From Ktedonobacter racemifer DSM 44963 (lineage in GTDB: Bacteria > Chloroflexota > Ktedonobacteria > Ktedonobacterales > Ktedonobacteraceae), in assembly GCF_000178855.1 (NCBI RefSeq), contig NZ_ADVG01000004.1, forward strand, positions 1,488,001 through 1,552,000: a stretch of DNA of 64,000 nt. Direction: 5' to 3'. Below are positions 8,275-16,234 of the stretch, in pieces. The notes under the pieces are model-generated. The model was not told where the DNA came from. It did not search any database and saw nothing but the letters and a program-made list of their open reading frames with translations. Position 1 is the stretch's first letter, and each line of letters opens with the position of its first letter. The position numbers were made by a program, and so were the translations under genes.

Positions 8275-9528
8275 CTACTCTTCCTCCTGTGGAAGCGTAC
8301 GCAGAGTACGGACAGGAGAAAACCAGAGCCAGAGTTGAGCTAAAAGGAGACCACCAACAATGAGAAACAAGGTTGAGCGTATGCCTATCCATTCTCCAAG
8401 CCATCCTCCCAGGAGCGCTCCAAGAGGAGTTGTTGCCCAACTTACTACTTGCGTCGTTGCATTCACTCTCCCTTGCAGGGCATCCGGTGTGATCGACTGG
8501 CGAAGACTCACCTCGTGAATGTGATAGATGATGAGTGGACACACCGTCAGAAATTGGGCAAATGCCAGGGCCAGAGCGACTTCGAGGAACGAACCATGGG
8601 CAACAGGGACCAGAAGTGCCCCGCTGATACTCAAAAGAGGCACTGCGCACAGCGACCACCCCAGACCCCACCATTGCAACACGCGTTTTGCCAGCAGTGT
8701 TCCTATCAGAAAGCCTGCATTTCCACACGCATAGATGATCCCGATCCACAGCGAGTTGATTTTGAGGACTTCAGTCATGTAGACCAACAACAGCGAGAGT
8801 TGCGCTCCCCAAAAGATATTCGCCACTCCATTCGCCATGGCAAGCGCACGCAAAATAGGATTTTTGACCACAGCGTCGAGTCCGACGCGAATCTGTTCCC
8901 AGAGATTTTGCCGAGAGGCCAGGGAAACGTCACCCCCTTCTTTCCCACCCATACGCCAGATAAAGAGGGCAGAAAGAAAAAAGGAGATACTATCACCAAT
9001 AATCGCCATGGGCGCCGTCACCAACTGAATAAAAATACCCGCAAGGCTGGGACCAGCAATCTGCGCGGCCGATTGACTGACCTGAAGCGCAGTATTGGCC
9101 TCAACCAGATCCTCACGCTCAACCAGCGAAGGGAGAAACGAAGTGGAAGCAATCGTAAAAATGACGCTCAGCACACCAATGAAAAAGTTCAATACATAGA
9201 GTGCTTCGATTCCTAAAAAATGCAGAAAGCTCAAGAGGGGGATAAGGGCCAGGAGCACTGTTCGTCCAAGGTCCGCGATCAGCAGCAAGGGACGCCGCCG
9301 TACACGATCAACCCATGCTCCCACCACAAATCCGAAGAGGAGCTGAGGGACCTGCCCCAGCGCGAGAAGCAATCCCATTTGAAATGGCGTTGCATGCAGT
9401 ATGCTAATTGCTGTCAGCGGAAGTGCGAGCGTCGTAATCGCGGAACCAAAGAGGGAGATGGTCCGAGCTGTCCAGAGTTTGAGAAAATTGCTCTGCGACC
9501 AAAGGCTTTTTCTACGGGAGTACTCCAT
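8275..9528 (-). CDS. MFS efflux transporter (macrolide-exporter-like)
   Basis: 417 residues with twelve predicted helices. The start WSQSNFLKLWTARTISLFGS and the motif-A loop GAWVDRVRRRPLLLIADLGR are typical of the MFS_3/Mef-like drug antiporters. It should export a small hydrophobic compound in exchange for protons. It is encoded divergently from the APH-like gene with a 317-bp gap, both inside the Tn3-like element, which supports a resistance role. Substrate is unknown. Confidence 0.85.
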   Translation of the reverse strand: MEYSRRKSLWSQSNFLKLWTARTISLFGSAITTLALPLTAISILHATPFQMGLLLALGQVPQLLFGFVVGAWVDRVRRRPLLLIADLGRTVLLALIPLLSFLHFLGIEALYVLNFFIGVLSVIFTIASTSFLPSLVEREDLVEANTALQVSQSAAQIAGPSLAGIFIQLVTAPMAIIGDSISFFLSALFIWRMGGKEGGDVSLASRQNLWEQIRVGLDAVVKNPILRALAMANGVANIFWGAQLSLLLVYMTEVLKINSLWIGIIYACGNAGFLIGTLLAKRVLQWWGLGWSLCAVPLLSISGALLVPVAHGSFLEVALALAFAQFLTVCPLIIYHIHEVSLRQSITPDALQGRVNATTQVVSWATTPLGALLGGWLGEWIGIRSTLFLIVGGLLLAQLWLWFSPVRTLRTLPQEEE

Positions 9529-9845
9529 ACAATGCTCGCCCTTTTTTGTTATCTTTTGGTCAAAAAGACACTGAGAGGCCTTTTGGCCATAGGTAAGTAT
9601 ACCTGAGATTTGCCAGCAATGCGACCATTGTTAACCATTTGTTGGCGCATTTCCCAAATATCTTGGCGAATGAGCAGCAAGATCTGACGAAGAAGAGAAG
9701 GGAAGAACAGAAAAAGAACTATTCCCGATACCACGCCAGATTATGGTTCTTGGACACATTCGGTGTGCTGCTCGTTAGGGAGAAGAACGTTTTTGTGAAA
9801 GATCAGGCTCATGAGGATCCTTGAGCCGAATGAAAGGAAAGCAAC
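9529..9845. other. Divergent promoter region
   Basis: 317 bases between the MFS exporter (minus) and the APH-like gene (plus). AGGAAAGCAAC before ATG 9846 supplies a ribosome site. No recognisable operator or -35/-10 pair was assigned with confidence. Confidence 0.4.
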
Positions 9846-10811
9846 ATGCCCTTTACTTTGCCTGATGCAGCTCTGGTTTCGGCTCTGACTGTCTGGTCGC
9901 TTCCCCAGCCACTGACGCTCACCCGCATTGCCGGAGGGTTTACGGGTGATATCTGGTATGTGGATACCAGCCAGGGACGCCTCGTGGCCAAATTTGCTTA
10001 TGACACTCAGGAGGCGTTCGAGGCTGGGCTGCAAGCTGCTGAGATCATCGAACGTGCTGGTATTGCGAGTGGCGCACCGCTACGAACTGTGGCTGGGAAA
10101 CGAACCGTCATGCTTGAGGGACCACCGACCCTCTTTCATCCTTTAGCCCTTCTGCATTTTGTTCCAGGAGAACCTCTGGACGTGAAACAGCCAGGGAGTG
10201 CGTACCTCGCAGGTTCCCTGTTGGGACGTATCCACACCATTCTGCTCCGTGAACAGTTCAGGCCACGAAGCGGCGACCGCCTCTTTGCCTATCTGAAAGA
10301 AGAAACGGTGGAGGTGGCTGCTCAGACTGGCTTACCTACCCTGCTCCAAAGAGCCGTTGAGGCTGTAGAAGCCTTTGAAGTGCGCACCCAGGTCACTTAC
10401 GGAACACTGTATGGAGACAGCTTGCAAGTGCTCTATGACCGAGAAACACATCAAGTGGGCCTGATCGATTGGGGAGCGATTGGCTGGGGACCGCTTCTGT
10501 TCGATGTGGCTCTTACAGCAGAGCTTTTCTCTTTTAGCCAGGCTCAAACTGACTGTTTCTTGCAGAGCTATCTGGCTGAAGCCCCGATCGAGCCACAAGA
10601 GTTGGAAGGGTTGAAATTCTACCAGGCCTTGCACCATGCGCAATTGGCAAAGTTCTTCGCCTGGCGTCTGGCGCATCAAGCGACTCTCGGTAATCCTGAT
10701 CCCCTGGCCAATGAATTGGCGCTAAGAGAAAACAGAACGACGCTTGAGCATCTCTTGGAGCAATCGCTTGCTGTGATACCTGTGCAATCTGTCCTTTCTA
10801 AGACAGAATAG
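9846..10811 (+). CDS. Aminoglycoside phosphotransferase-like (APH/ChoK fold) protein with altered catalytic loop
   Basis: 321 residues. The N-lobe has a Gly-rich start (LTRIAGGFTGDIWYVDTSQG) and a lysine strand LVAKFAYD. The C-lobe has the expected catalytic and metal motifs at LYGDSLQVLYD and VGLIDWGAIGWGPLLFDVAL. In classical APH enzymes the first motif is HGDxxxxN; here His is Tyr and the Asn is absent, while the Asp and the later IDW(G) are kept. So it may be an active enzyme of a diverged subfamily or a pseudokinase. It belongs to the transposon cargo with an efflux pump and a nucleotidyltransferase. Confidence 0.72.
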   Translation: MPFTLPDAALVSALTVWSLPQPLTLTRIAGGFTGDIWYVDTSQGRLVAKFAYDTQEAFEAGLQAAEIIERAGIASGAPLRTVAGKRTVMLEGPPTLFHPLALLHFVPGEPLDVKQPGSAYLAGSLLGRIHTILLREQFRPRSGDRLFAYLKEETVEVAAQTGLPTLLQRAVEAVEAFEVRTQVTYGTLYGDSLQVLYDRETHQVGLIDWGAIGWGPLLFDVALTAELFSFSQAQTDCFLQSYLAEAPIEPQELEGLKFYQALHHAQLAKFFAWRLAHQATLGNPDPLANELALRENRTTLEHLLEQSLAVIPVQSVLSKTE

Positions 10812-11166
10812 TCTCAAACGACTCCATCTATCTGCTGGGCCCATGTGGGAGGCACACCGAAAGTGTCCAAGAACCCACGTAGGAGGGATGTTGCTCTTAT
10901 GCCACAGGGCGGTGAGTAGTGTCCACACCTGGTCTGACGACCTTGTTAGATACCTCAGAAATGCCAAGAGTTCTCAGTCAGAAAGGTCTCGTGAGTGGCT
11001 CATTTGCCAATTATAAAAACAAATGCCCCTTCTCTAGAGAAGGGACGCGACTGCACTCGTAATGAGAAACCCTTTCTGCTCTAATCGTCATGGGTATTCC
11101 CTCGCGGAAGAGGCATTATGACCCTGAGTGTAAATCTTAGAATGATAGGTGCTGGGCTTTTCACCA
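10812..11166. other. Intergenic region with an 18-bp palindrome
   Basis: 355 bases between the convergent ends of the APH-like gene and the HxlR regulator. The only structure noted is CCCTTCTCTAGAGAAGGG at 11027-11044, a perfect palindrome without a T-tract. No gene is supported. Confidence 0.5.
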
Positions 11167-11586
11167 CTATCGCTGTTGAACACGGGTAGCGGTTTCTTCC
11201 TGGATCGGAGGATGATCGCTCTGATCATAGGCCATACGCGCTCGCGCGACCTCCTGCAAATGCTCGTATGCCCACATCTGGAGCATATTCACGGGCTTAA
11301 CCAGTGTTTGTCCCAGAGGCGTGAGGGAATATTCGACGATTGGAGGCACAACGGCATGGACGACGCGCTGGACCAGGCCATTGCGTTCCATTGCCCGCAA
11401 GGTCTGCGTGAGCATCTTGGTCGAAATGCCGTCGATACGTTTGAGTATCTGGCTGAACCGCATCGCGCCTTCTTCCAATGCATAGACGACCAGGGGCGTC
11501 CACTCATCAGCGATCAATTGGAGGGTATCCCGCGATAGGCAGTCGGCCCGGAAAATATCAGGGCGTGATTGCTTCTTTGTTACCAT
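11167..11586 (-). CDS. HxlR-family winged-helix transcriptional regulator
   Basis: 139 residues. The body CLSRDTLQLIADEWTPLVVY-ALEEGAMRFSQILKRIDGIS-TKMLTQTLRAMERNGLVQR is the HxlR (DUF24) helix-turn-helix with its wing VEYSLTPLGQTL. These dimers sense small electrophiles or unknown ligands and control an adjacent divergent gene. It is divergent from the alpha/beta hydrolase gene, with about 127 bases between starts, so that gene is the likely target. Confidence 0.88.
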   Translation of the reverse strand: MVTKKQSRPDIFRADCLSRDTLQLIADEWTPLVVYALEEGAMRFSQILKRIDGISTKMLTQTLRAMERNGLVQRVVHAVVPPIVEYSLTPLGQTLVKPVNMLQMWAYEHLQEVARARMAYDQSDHPPIQEETATRVQQR

Positions 11587-11713
11587 AAGGTAAGTCTATC
11601 ACTTTTTGGTTCCTTCTTACAAGAAACCATTTTTTCAACTATAGTAACTACCAGTGAGAGGTTATCCACTCATCTTATTAGATGAATATCCATATGAAAA
11701 AGGAGATTTCCTG

Positions 11714-12631
11714 ATGCCTAGCCCAGAAAGCTTGCAGATTCGATCCTACTTATTGGCCCTCAAGGCTGCTCAAGGCGCTCCAGCGCCACTGGCAGAGCAG
11801 CGCGCTTCCTATGAGAAGCGCATCGAAACCTATGTGGGGCATCCTCTGGCCTTACCAGAAGGAACACGCATTGAGTCTGTGGACATCGATGGCATCCCTG
11901 CGGAATGGATTAGCCCGGCTGGCGCGGACCAGGAACGCGTGGTTCTGTTCTTCCATGGGGGGGCGTATGTCCTCGGTTCGCTCACCTCACATCGTGAGCT
12001 CGTCGCGCGTCTGAGCGCTGCGGCTGGGGTCCGCAGCTTGCAGGTTGACTATCGTCTCGCGCCCGAACACGTCTTTCCGGCCGCGCTCGATGATGCCCTG
12101 ACGGCTTATCGCTGGCTCCTTGCTCACGGGACCAGACCAGAGCAGATCGTGCTTGCTGGTGACTCGGCGGGTGGCGGCTTGGGCCTTGCCTTGCTGCAAG
12201 TCGTGCGTGATCAACACCTTCCCATGCCAGCAGGGGCAGTTTTCCTTTCCCCCTGGACCGATCTCGCTGGCGCCGTTGACAGTCGAGCGACACGTGACGT
12301 GGCCGATCCCATCTTTTCTGGTAGCTTGATTAACTTTTTGGCGAATTTCTATGCTGGGACGGAAGAGAAACATAATCCACTGCTATCGCCCATTTACGCA
12401 GATCTACACGGTTTCCCACCCCTGCTGATCGAGGTGGGCAATGATGAAGTCCTTTTAGATGACTCTCTTCAGCTCGCGGAACACGCCAGAGCCGCGCAGG
12501 TTCCGGTCGAACTGACCGTCTGGGAGGGCCTGTGGCACGTCTTCCAGCAATACGCTTCCGTCTTACCTGAAGGACAGCAATCAATTGAGAACATGGGAAG
12601 GTTTATCCGCTCTCAGACAAGGACATTATGA
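11714..12631 (+). CDS. Alpha/beta hydrolase of the hormone-sensitive-lipase (esterase) family
   Basis: 305 residues from ATG 11714, which has AAAAAGGAG upstream; the longer open frame from 11654 is unlikely. The HSL-family oxyanion motif is FFHGGAYVLGS at about 76-86. The nucleophile elbow is GDSAGGG, with Ser near 151. The acid and base lie in VGNDEVLLDD and LWHVFQQY. It should hydrolyse short-chain acyl esters in the cytoplasm; there is no signal peptide. It is probably repressed by the divergent HxlR regulator. Confidence 0.88.
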   Translation: MPSPESLQIRSYLLALKAAQGAPAPLAEQRASYEKRIETYVGHPLALPEGTRIESVDIDGIPAEWISPAGADQERVVLFFHGGAYVLGSLTSHRELVARLSAAAGVRSLQVDYRLAPEHVFPAALDDALTAYRWLLAHGTRPEQIVLAGDSAGGGLGLALLQVVRDQHLPMPAGAVFLSPWTDLAGAVDSRATRDVADPIFSGSLINFLANFYAGTEEKHNPLLSPIYADLHGFPPLLIEVGNDEVLLDDSLQLAEHARAAQVPVELTVWEGLWHVFQQYASVLPEGQQSIENMGRFIRSQTRTL

Positions 12632-12747
12632 GTGAAAGTCCTGACATCAAGCTGACCACTTTGTAAAAGCTGCATCAAAGCTCCTGGCGCTGGAAGTGTG
12701 GCTGAAATAATCCAACTTGTTCTCCGTTCTTGCATAAACTGAACCGC

Positions 12748-12880
12748 GGTAACTATTCAGAAGGGTGGAGTAAAAGCATTATTACGTGCAAATGCTGTTA
12801 TGTTCGCAGCCATATCAAGCTCAAAAGCGAAAGCGCATGCACGATTTGTGTCTTCTACATGGGTCTTCTGAATAGTTACC
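12748..12880. repeat. Small element with 16-bp inverted ends
   Basis: GGTAACTATTCAGAAG at 12748-12763 is repeated perfectly in inverse orientation at 12865-12880, with about 100 bases between. The size and ends suggest a miniature inverted-repeat element; no coding frame and no clear target duplication were seen. Confidence 0.65.
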
Positions 12881-12887
12881 AAAATCG

Positions 12888-13124
12888 CTAGGATCTTAGT
12901 CTACCCTCAAAGTGTGCCAGATCCGTTTTATTCGACAAACAACAATCGGCGCAGGTGCGATCAGCCCTGCGTGGTCGGCCTCCACCAAAGCGATGGGTAT
13001 TGACGTAGACGGGGAGCAGTGGCTCAAGCAGAGCCCACAACTCATCAGAGATGCGAAACCCGGTCGTGGTGCGGTTGTTGGGCGTGCGCTGTCGCTGTCG
13101 CTTCTTCGTTTCTTGTTTGCTCAT
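12888..13124 (-). pseudogene. IS5-family transposase, N-terminal fragment
   Basis: 78 residues. RISDELWALLEPLLPVYVNT-HRFGGGRPRRADR is the N-terminal domain (DUF4096) of IS5-family transposases. The DDE catalytic core is missing; after about residue 55 the sequence no longer fits the family. A likely IS end, read GGTTATTCAAAGAGGCTGTT at 13141-13160, lies just upstream, and a similar end occurs at about 14291. Confidence 0.75.
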
Positions 13125-13286
13125 GACTTCTATTGTAGCAGGTTATTCAAAGAGGCTGTTAGCATCAAGGATGACTTGGAGGGTATAATTGGTGTACCCA
13201 TGAAACAACAGCCTGACGAGCAATGAAAAAGATCAAGTACCAAAACTCGCCTGGTATCAGGCGAGCTCACGGAAGGGCGAACTTTT

Positions 13287-14183
13287 ATGAGCCAACTCTC
13301 CAGAGGAGAGACAATCCTTATCCTTACCAATACCACGGGGTCTATCTGGGGCACCACCTGGTCCCCTGATAGCCTCCGCATCGCTACTACCGACCAGGAT
13401 GCGCACGCCTGCATTTGGGACGCTCAGACGGGTCACCTTCTGCTCACCCTGACAGGCCACGCGGCAGGTGTCGAAAATGCCGCCTGGTCTCCCGATAACC
13501 GCTTCATCGCAACAGCAAGCCAGGATACCACTGCCCGCATTTGGGATACGACGACCGGTCGATCCTTGCTCACGCTCACCCATACGCACCCTCTTCATGG
13601 CATAGCCTGGTCGCCCAAAAGTCATCAGATTGTCACGGCTTGTTGGGACACGACCGCCCGCATTTGGGATGCGCTGACCGGCCAACTGGTGCATCCTCTT
13701 GCTGGTCACACGCAGCCTGTCAATGGCGTCGCCTGGTCGCCGGATAATCGTCAGATCGCCACTACCAGCGATGACCAAACGACTCACATCTGGGATGCGC
13801 TAACAGGACAATCCTCGCGTATCCTTACGGGTCACATAAACGTCGTGTATAGTGTGGCCTGGTCGCCGAATAGCCAGCAGATCGCCACTACCAGCGCCGA
13901 CCACACCAGCCGCATTTGGGACACTGCAACTGGTCAGATGCTCCATACCTTTCGTGGCCACACCAGCCTCGTCGAAAGTGCCGCCTGGTCTCCTGATGGC
14001 ATGTATCTTGTGACTGCCAGCAAAGACAGGACTGCCCGCATCTGGGAGGCCCAAACGGGCAAACTTTGTTTCATGCTCACTGGCCACACGGAGGGGATCA
14101 ATAGCGTCGCCTGGTCAAGCAATGGTACCCATATCGCCACGGCCAGCCACGACCAGACCGTTCGCATCTGGAAGCTCTCCTGA
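13287..14183 (+). CDS. WD40-repeat protein, single seven-blade propeller
   Basis: 298 residues composed almost only of seven WD40 repeats of about 41 residues; each has a V.AWSPD.. strand, an IATTS.D turn and a closing .R/HIWD (or IWE/IWK). The propeller closes with IWKLS at the C-terminus. There is no kinase, membrane or signal segment. Such bare propellers act as protein-interaction platforms. In this group of bacteria WD40 units usually sit on kinases, so a free one carried by a transposon is notable. Tn3-element cargo; ATG 13287 has only a weak ribosome site. Confidence 0.85.
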   Translation: MSQLSRGETILILTNTTGSIWGTTWSPDSLRIATTDQDAHACIWDAQTGHLLLTLTGHAAGVENAAWSPDNRFIATASQDTTARIWDTTTGRSLLTLTHTHPLHGIAWSPKSHQIVTACWDTTARIWDALTGQLVHPLAGHTQPVNGVAWSPDNRQIATTSDDQTTHIWDALTGQSSRILTGHINVVYSVAWSPNSQQIATTSADHTSRIWDTATGQMLHTFRGHTSLVESAAWSPDGMYLVTASKDRTARIWEAQTGKLCFMLTGHTEGINSVAWSSNGTHIATASHDQTVRIWKLS

Positions 14184-14309
14184 GCAAGATCCTTCAAAAT
14201 AAATGAACACGTGAGCAACAGAACCCTGGTTACGGATTCCCTCCCGGTTGGAAAGGGTTACATCTTCTCGTACACACGCTTCTGTTGACAGGGTTATTCG
14301 GATAGGCTG

Positions 14310-14357
14310 TAAGAGCTTGGATGGCGATAACGAACGTTATCGCCATCCAAGCTCTTA
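14310..14357. repeat. Long hairpin at the inner edge of the right transposon end
   Basis: Perfect 23-base arms (14310-14332, 14335-14357) with a two-base AA loop; it overlaps the right Tn3-type repeat by four bases. It is directly preceded by an IS-end-like GGTTATTCGGATAGGCTGT. Confidence 0.85.
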
Positions 14358-14391
14358 GCATGGTATTCCGGTCCATTAATACTCAGAGGCC
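14354..14391 (-). repeat. Right Tn3-family terminal inverted repeat (38 bp)
   Basis: Read on the minus strand it begins GGCCTCTGAGTATTAATGGA and ends CTAAG; 31 of 38 positions match the left end. TTATC follows at 14392-14396 as the second copy of the target duplication. Confidence 0.9.
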
Positions 14392-14396
14392 TTATC

Positions 14397-14600
14397 GATG
14401 AAGTGAGCACCCATCCCGACTACCGGCGCAAGGGCCTGGCAAGAAGCTTGATTCTACATGCCCTCTACCGCCTTCGCGAGCGTGGCGTGACACATGTCAG
14501 CATCAGCACCGCCGAAAGGAACCGCCGGGCTAGACCCCTCTATGAGAAGCTTGGCTTCCAGCTCGTCAAAACCCTCCCCCGCTATCGCAAACAAACGTAA
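14397..14600 (+). pseudogene. GNAT acetyltransferase, 3' part, separated by transposon
   Basis: Reads DEVSTHPDYRRKGLARSLIL then continues to YEKLGFQLVKTLPRYRKQT. The P-YRRKG-A segment is the acetyl-CoA pyrophosphate loop of the second GNAT domain begun at 5841. The frame joins precisely to GTT-ATC at 6624-6629 when one TTATC copy and the element are removed. On its own it lacks an N-terminal half and cannot be a working enzyme. Confidence 0.88.
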
Positions 14601-14621
14601 AGCCCTTCCAGAAGAGCCTCA

Positions 14622-14703
14622 CGCCTGCGGCGCTCAGGGTAAGGGGTGTGGACGTGGAAAATGGAGCTTTGCTCCATTTTCCACGTCCACACCCCTTACC
14701 CTG
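14622..14703. repeat. Long triloop inverted repeat (hairpin B) with GC-rich flank
   Basis: Perfect 33-base arms at 14635-14667 and 14671-14703 with loop TTT, closed by AGC/GCT. The left arm shares GGGTAAGGGGTGTGG with hairpins A and C. It is preceded by the flank motif CGCCTGCGGCGCTCAG (14622) and followed by GGCGAGCTTGCGAGC. Confidence 0.93.
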
Positions 14704-14830
14704 GCGAGCTTGCGAGCCGAGGCCTATCCTGTGGTGTTGTCTTGTTAGCTTGCGTTGAGCCAGAAAGCGTGCGAACATAATAGAAGAGGTAGCCAGACCA
14801 AATTTATAAAGGATCACACAGAAAAAAATT

Positions 14831-15559
14831 ATGAAAAACTATCAGGCAGCACTTTTTGATATGGATGGCGTTGTCGCGGATACCAATCAATCGGTTAGAG
14901 ACTTCTGGTATATGCTGGCACGGCGCGAAAACATCACACTGAGCGAAGAAGATTTTAAGCATCATATTTATGGTTGCCCGGCGGAGCATACCCTGACCAG
15001 ACTCTTCCCACATATGAGCGCCGAGACGCGGCTGGCGATCCATGAAGATATCATGGTTTTTGAGCGCAACATGTATTACCAGGCCATGCCGGGTGTCGTC
15101 GACCTCCTGCGCGACTTTAAGCGCCAGGGTATTCCTACCGCGCTCGTTACCAGTGGCAGACGCTGGCGCGTCAATCTCGCCTTCCAGCATATTGGCATTA
15201 GCGAACTCTTCAACGCCATCGTGACCGTAGAGAATATCACTCACGGTAAGCCCGATCCAGAATGTTACCTGCTTGGAGCGCGCCTGCTTGGCAAAGCCGC
15301 CGAGGATTGCCTCGTCTTTGAAGACGCTGTCAGCGGCATTCGCGCCGGATACGCCGCCGGCGCGACCTGCGTAGGTATCCAGGATGACACCGAGAGAGCA
15401 CAGGCCCTGCGCGATGTTGGAGCCACCCTCGTCGTTTCCGACTTCCGCTCTATGCATCTGGCGCCATCCAGTGTGAGCGATTTCAGCACCCTCGTCATCC
15501 AGGCTGATGGCACCAAATATGCCCGCTTCACCCTGCAAGCGGACCGCGTGCGTCAGTAG
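14831..15559 (+). CDS. HAD-superfamily phosphatase, beta-phosphoglucomutase-like
   Basis: 242 residues. Motif I is FDMDGVVADT (nucleophile Asp10, acid Asp12), motif II is ALVTSGRRW, motif III/IV is GKPDPECYLLGARLL followed by CLVFEDAVSGIRAGYAAG. The helical cap between about 18 and 85 makes it subclass I. Such enzymes dephosphorylate sugar phosphates or related metabolites in the cytoplasm. It is followed 25 bases later by a DUF6939-like gene on the same strand, so the two may be co-transcribed. Confidence 0.88.
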   Translation: MKNYQAALFDMDGVVADTNQSVRDFWYMLARRENITLSEEDFKHHIYGCPAEHTLTRLFPHMSAETRLAIHEDIMVFERNMYYQAMPGVVDLLRDFKRQGIPTALVTSGRRWRVNLAFQHIGISELFNAIVTVENITHGKPDPECYLLGARLLGKAAEDCLVFEDAVSGIRAGYAAGATCVGIQDDTERAQALRDVGATLVVSDFRSMHLAPSSVSDFSTLVIQADGTKYARFTLQADRVRQ

Positions 15560-15584
15560 CGCATTTTTTCAGGGAGAAAGCAGC

Positions 15585-16184
15585 ATGCCAGTATTTGTTG
15601 AGAGCCATCGCCTCAGTGGTGAGACGATCAAGCATCGTCATGGCGAGGTGCAGGTTATCGATGTTACATCGCGTGGGGCTGATCCCTGGGTGCGCTTCAG
15701 CCCCTTCTATCCGCATGGCGATATTCCTGTGCCTTTCTCGCCTGGGTATACCAGTTGGAGCGTCGAGGGTGTCTGGCAGGGCTTGAAGGTCTTTGAGCAG
15801 GCTGGCGTGGATGTGAGCAAGTTTCGTATCGCCAATATGAAGGGTATCAAGCGCTCCGGTCGCAGCCTGGGCGGTGTGCTTGGGCATCGCGAGGGCGTGG
15901 ATGGTGAGCGGTTGCTTGGCTACCGCGAGGCGCGTTCGGCCATCTACCTGCCCACCTATCGCTGGGTCCTGGAGCATGAGCTCCAGCCCGAGCTAGAGAC
16001 CCTGCGCCAGCTTTCCGCCCAGGCGAGTGTGATTCTTTTAGATTACGAGACCAATGCCAACATTGATGACCTGCGTCGCCCCCTCTCCCACGCCGCACTC
16101 ATTAAAGCTTATCTAACCGCGCCAGAAGACCCCTGTTGCGCAAACATGGGGATGAATGGCGCGCTCCTTTCTTGGGGTGGATAG
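15585..16184 (+). CDS. Conserved protein of unknown function (DUF6939-like), C-terminus altered by IS insertion
   Basis: About 199 residues from ATG 15585 (AGGGAGAAAG upstream). Conserved blocks VIDVTSRGADPWVRFSPFYP, IANMKGIKRSGRSLGGVLGH, IYLPTYRWVLEHELQPELET and SVILLDYETNANIDDLRRPL match a family I recall as DUF6939; function unknown. The gene-like sequence runs to SHAALIKAYLT; from about 16118 the frame reads into the left end of a TnpB element, so the last ~20 residues are transposon-encoded. It may still work if little of the normal C-terminus was lost. Confidence 0.65.
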   Translation: MPVFVESHRLSGETIKHRHGEVQVIDVTSRGADPWVRFSPFYPHGDIPVPFSPGYTSWSVEGVWQGLKVFEQAGVDVSKFRIANMKGIKRSGRSLGGVLGHREGVDGERLLGYREARSAIYLPTYRWVLEHELQPELETLRQLSAQASVILLDYETNANIDDLRRPLSHAALIKAYLTAPEDPCCANMGMNGALLSWGG

Positions 16185-16198
16185 GGCAGTGCAAATTG

Positions 16199-16227
16199 TT
16201 GCATTTTTGCACCGTAACTGCTATAAT
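16199..16227 (+). promoter_or_regulatory. Sigma-70-type promoter of tnpB, leaderless arrangement
   Basis: TTGCAT (16199-16204), 17-base spacer, TATAAT (16222-16227). The start codon at 16235 is only 7 bases after the -10, so the transcript should begin at or next to the ATG. No ribosome site is present. Confidence 0.65.
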
Positions 16228-16234
16228 GTAACCT

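Larger units (their letters stand above)
6630..14391. mobile_element. Non-autonomous Tn3-family transposon, 7,762 bp, with resistance-like cargo
   Basis: Bounded by inverted 38-base ends (6630-6667 and 14354-14391) that match each other at 31 of 38 positions. The left end contains TGGAACGAAAAC and ends CTAAG, closely like the classical Tn3 terminal repeat as I recall it. TTATC is duplicated at 6625-6629 and 14392-14396, the 5-bp target duplication expected for Tn3. Excision rejoins a GNAT gene in frame. No ~1000-residue Tn3 transposase or resolvase is present, so it must have moved in trans or lost those genes. Cargo: nucleotidyltransferase, MFS exporter, APH-like protein, HxlR regulator, alpha/beta hydrolase, IS5 remnant, WD40 protein. 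Confidence 0.9.

Noticed and set aside
8449..9216. 255-codon frame on the plus strand opposite the MFS gene
   Set aside because: Antisense shadow of a clear twelve-helix transporter; low-complexity, highly charged translation.
9569..9580. ACTGAGAGGCC as a further Tn3-type end inside the element
   Set aside because: Matches only about 10 bases of the 38 and lacks the inner conserved part; likely chance.
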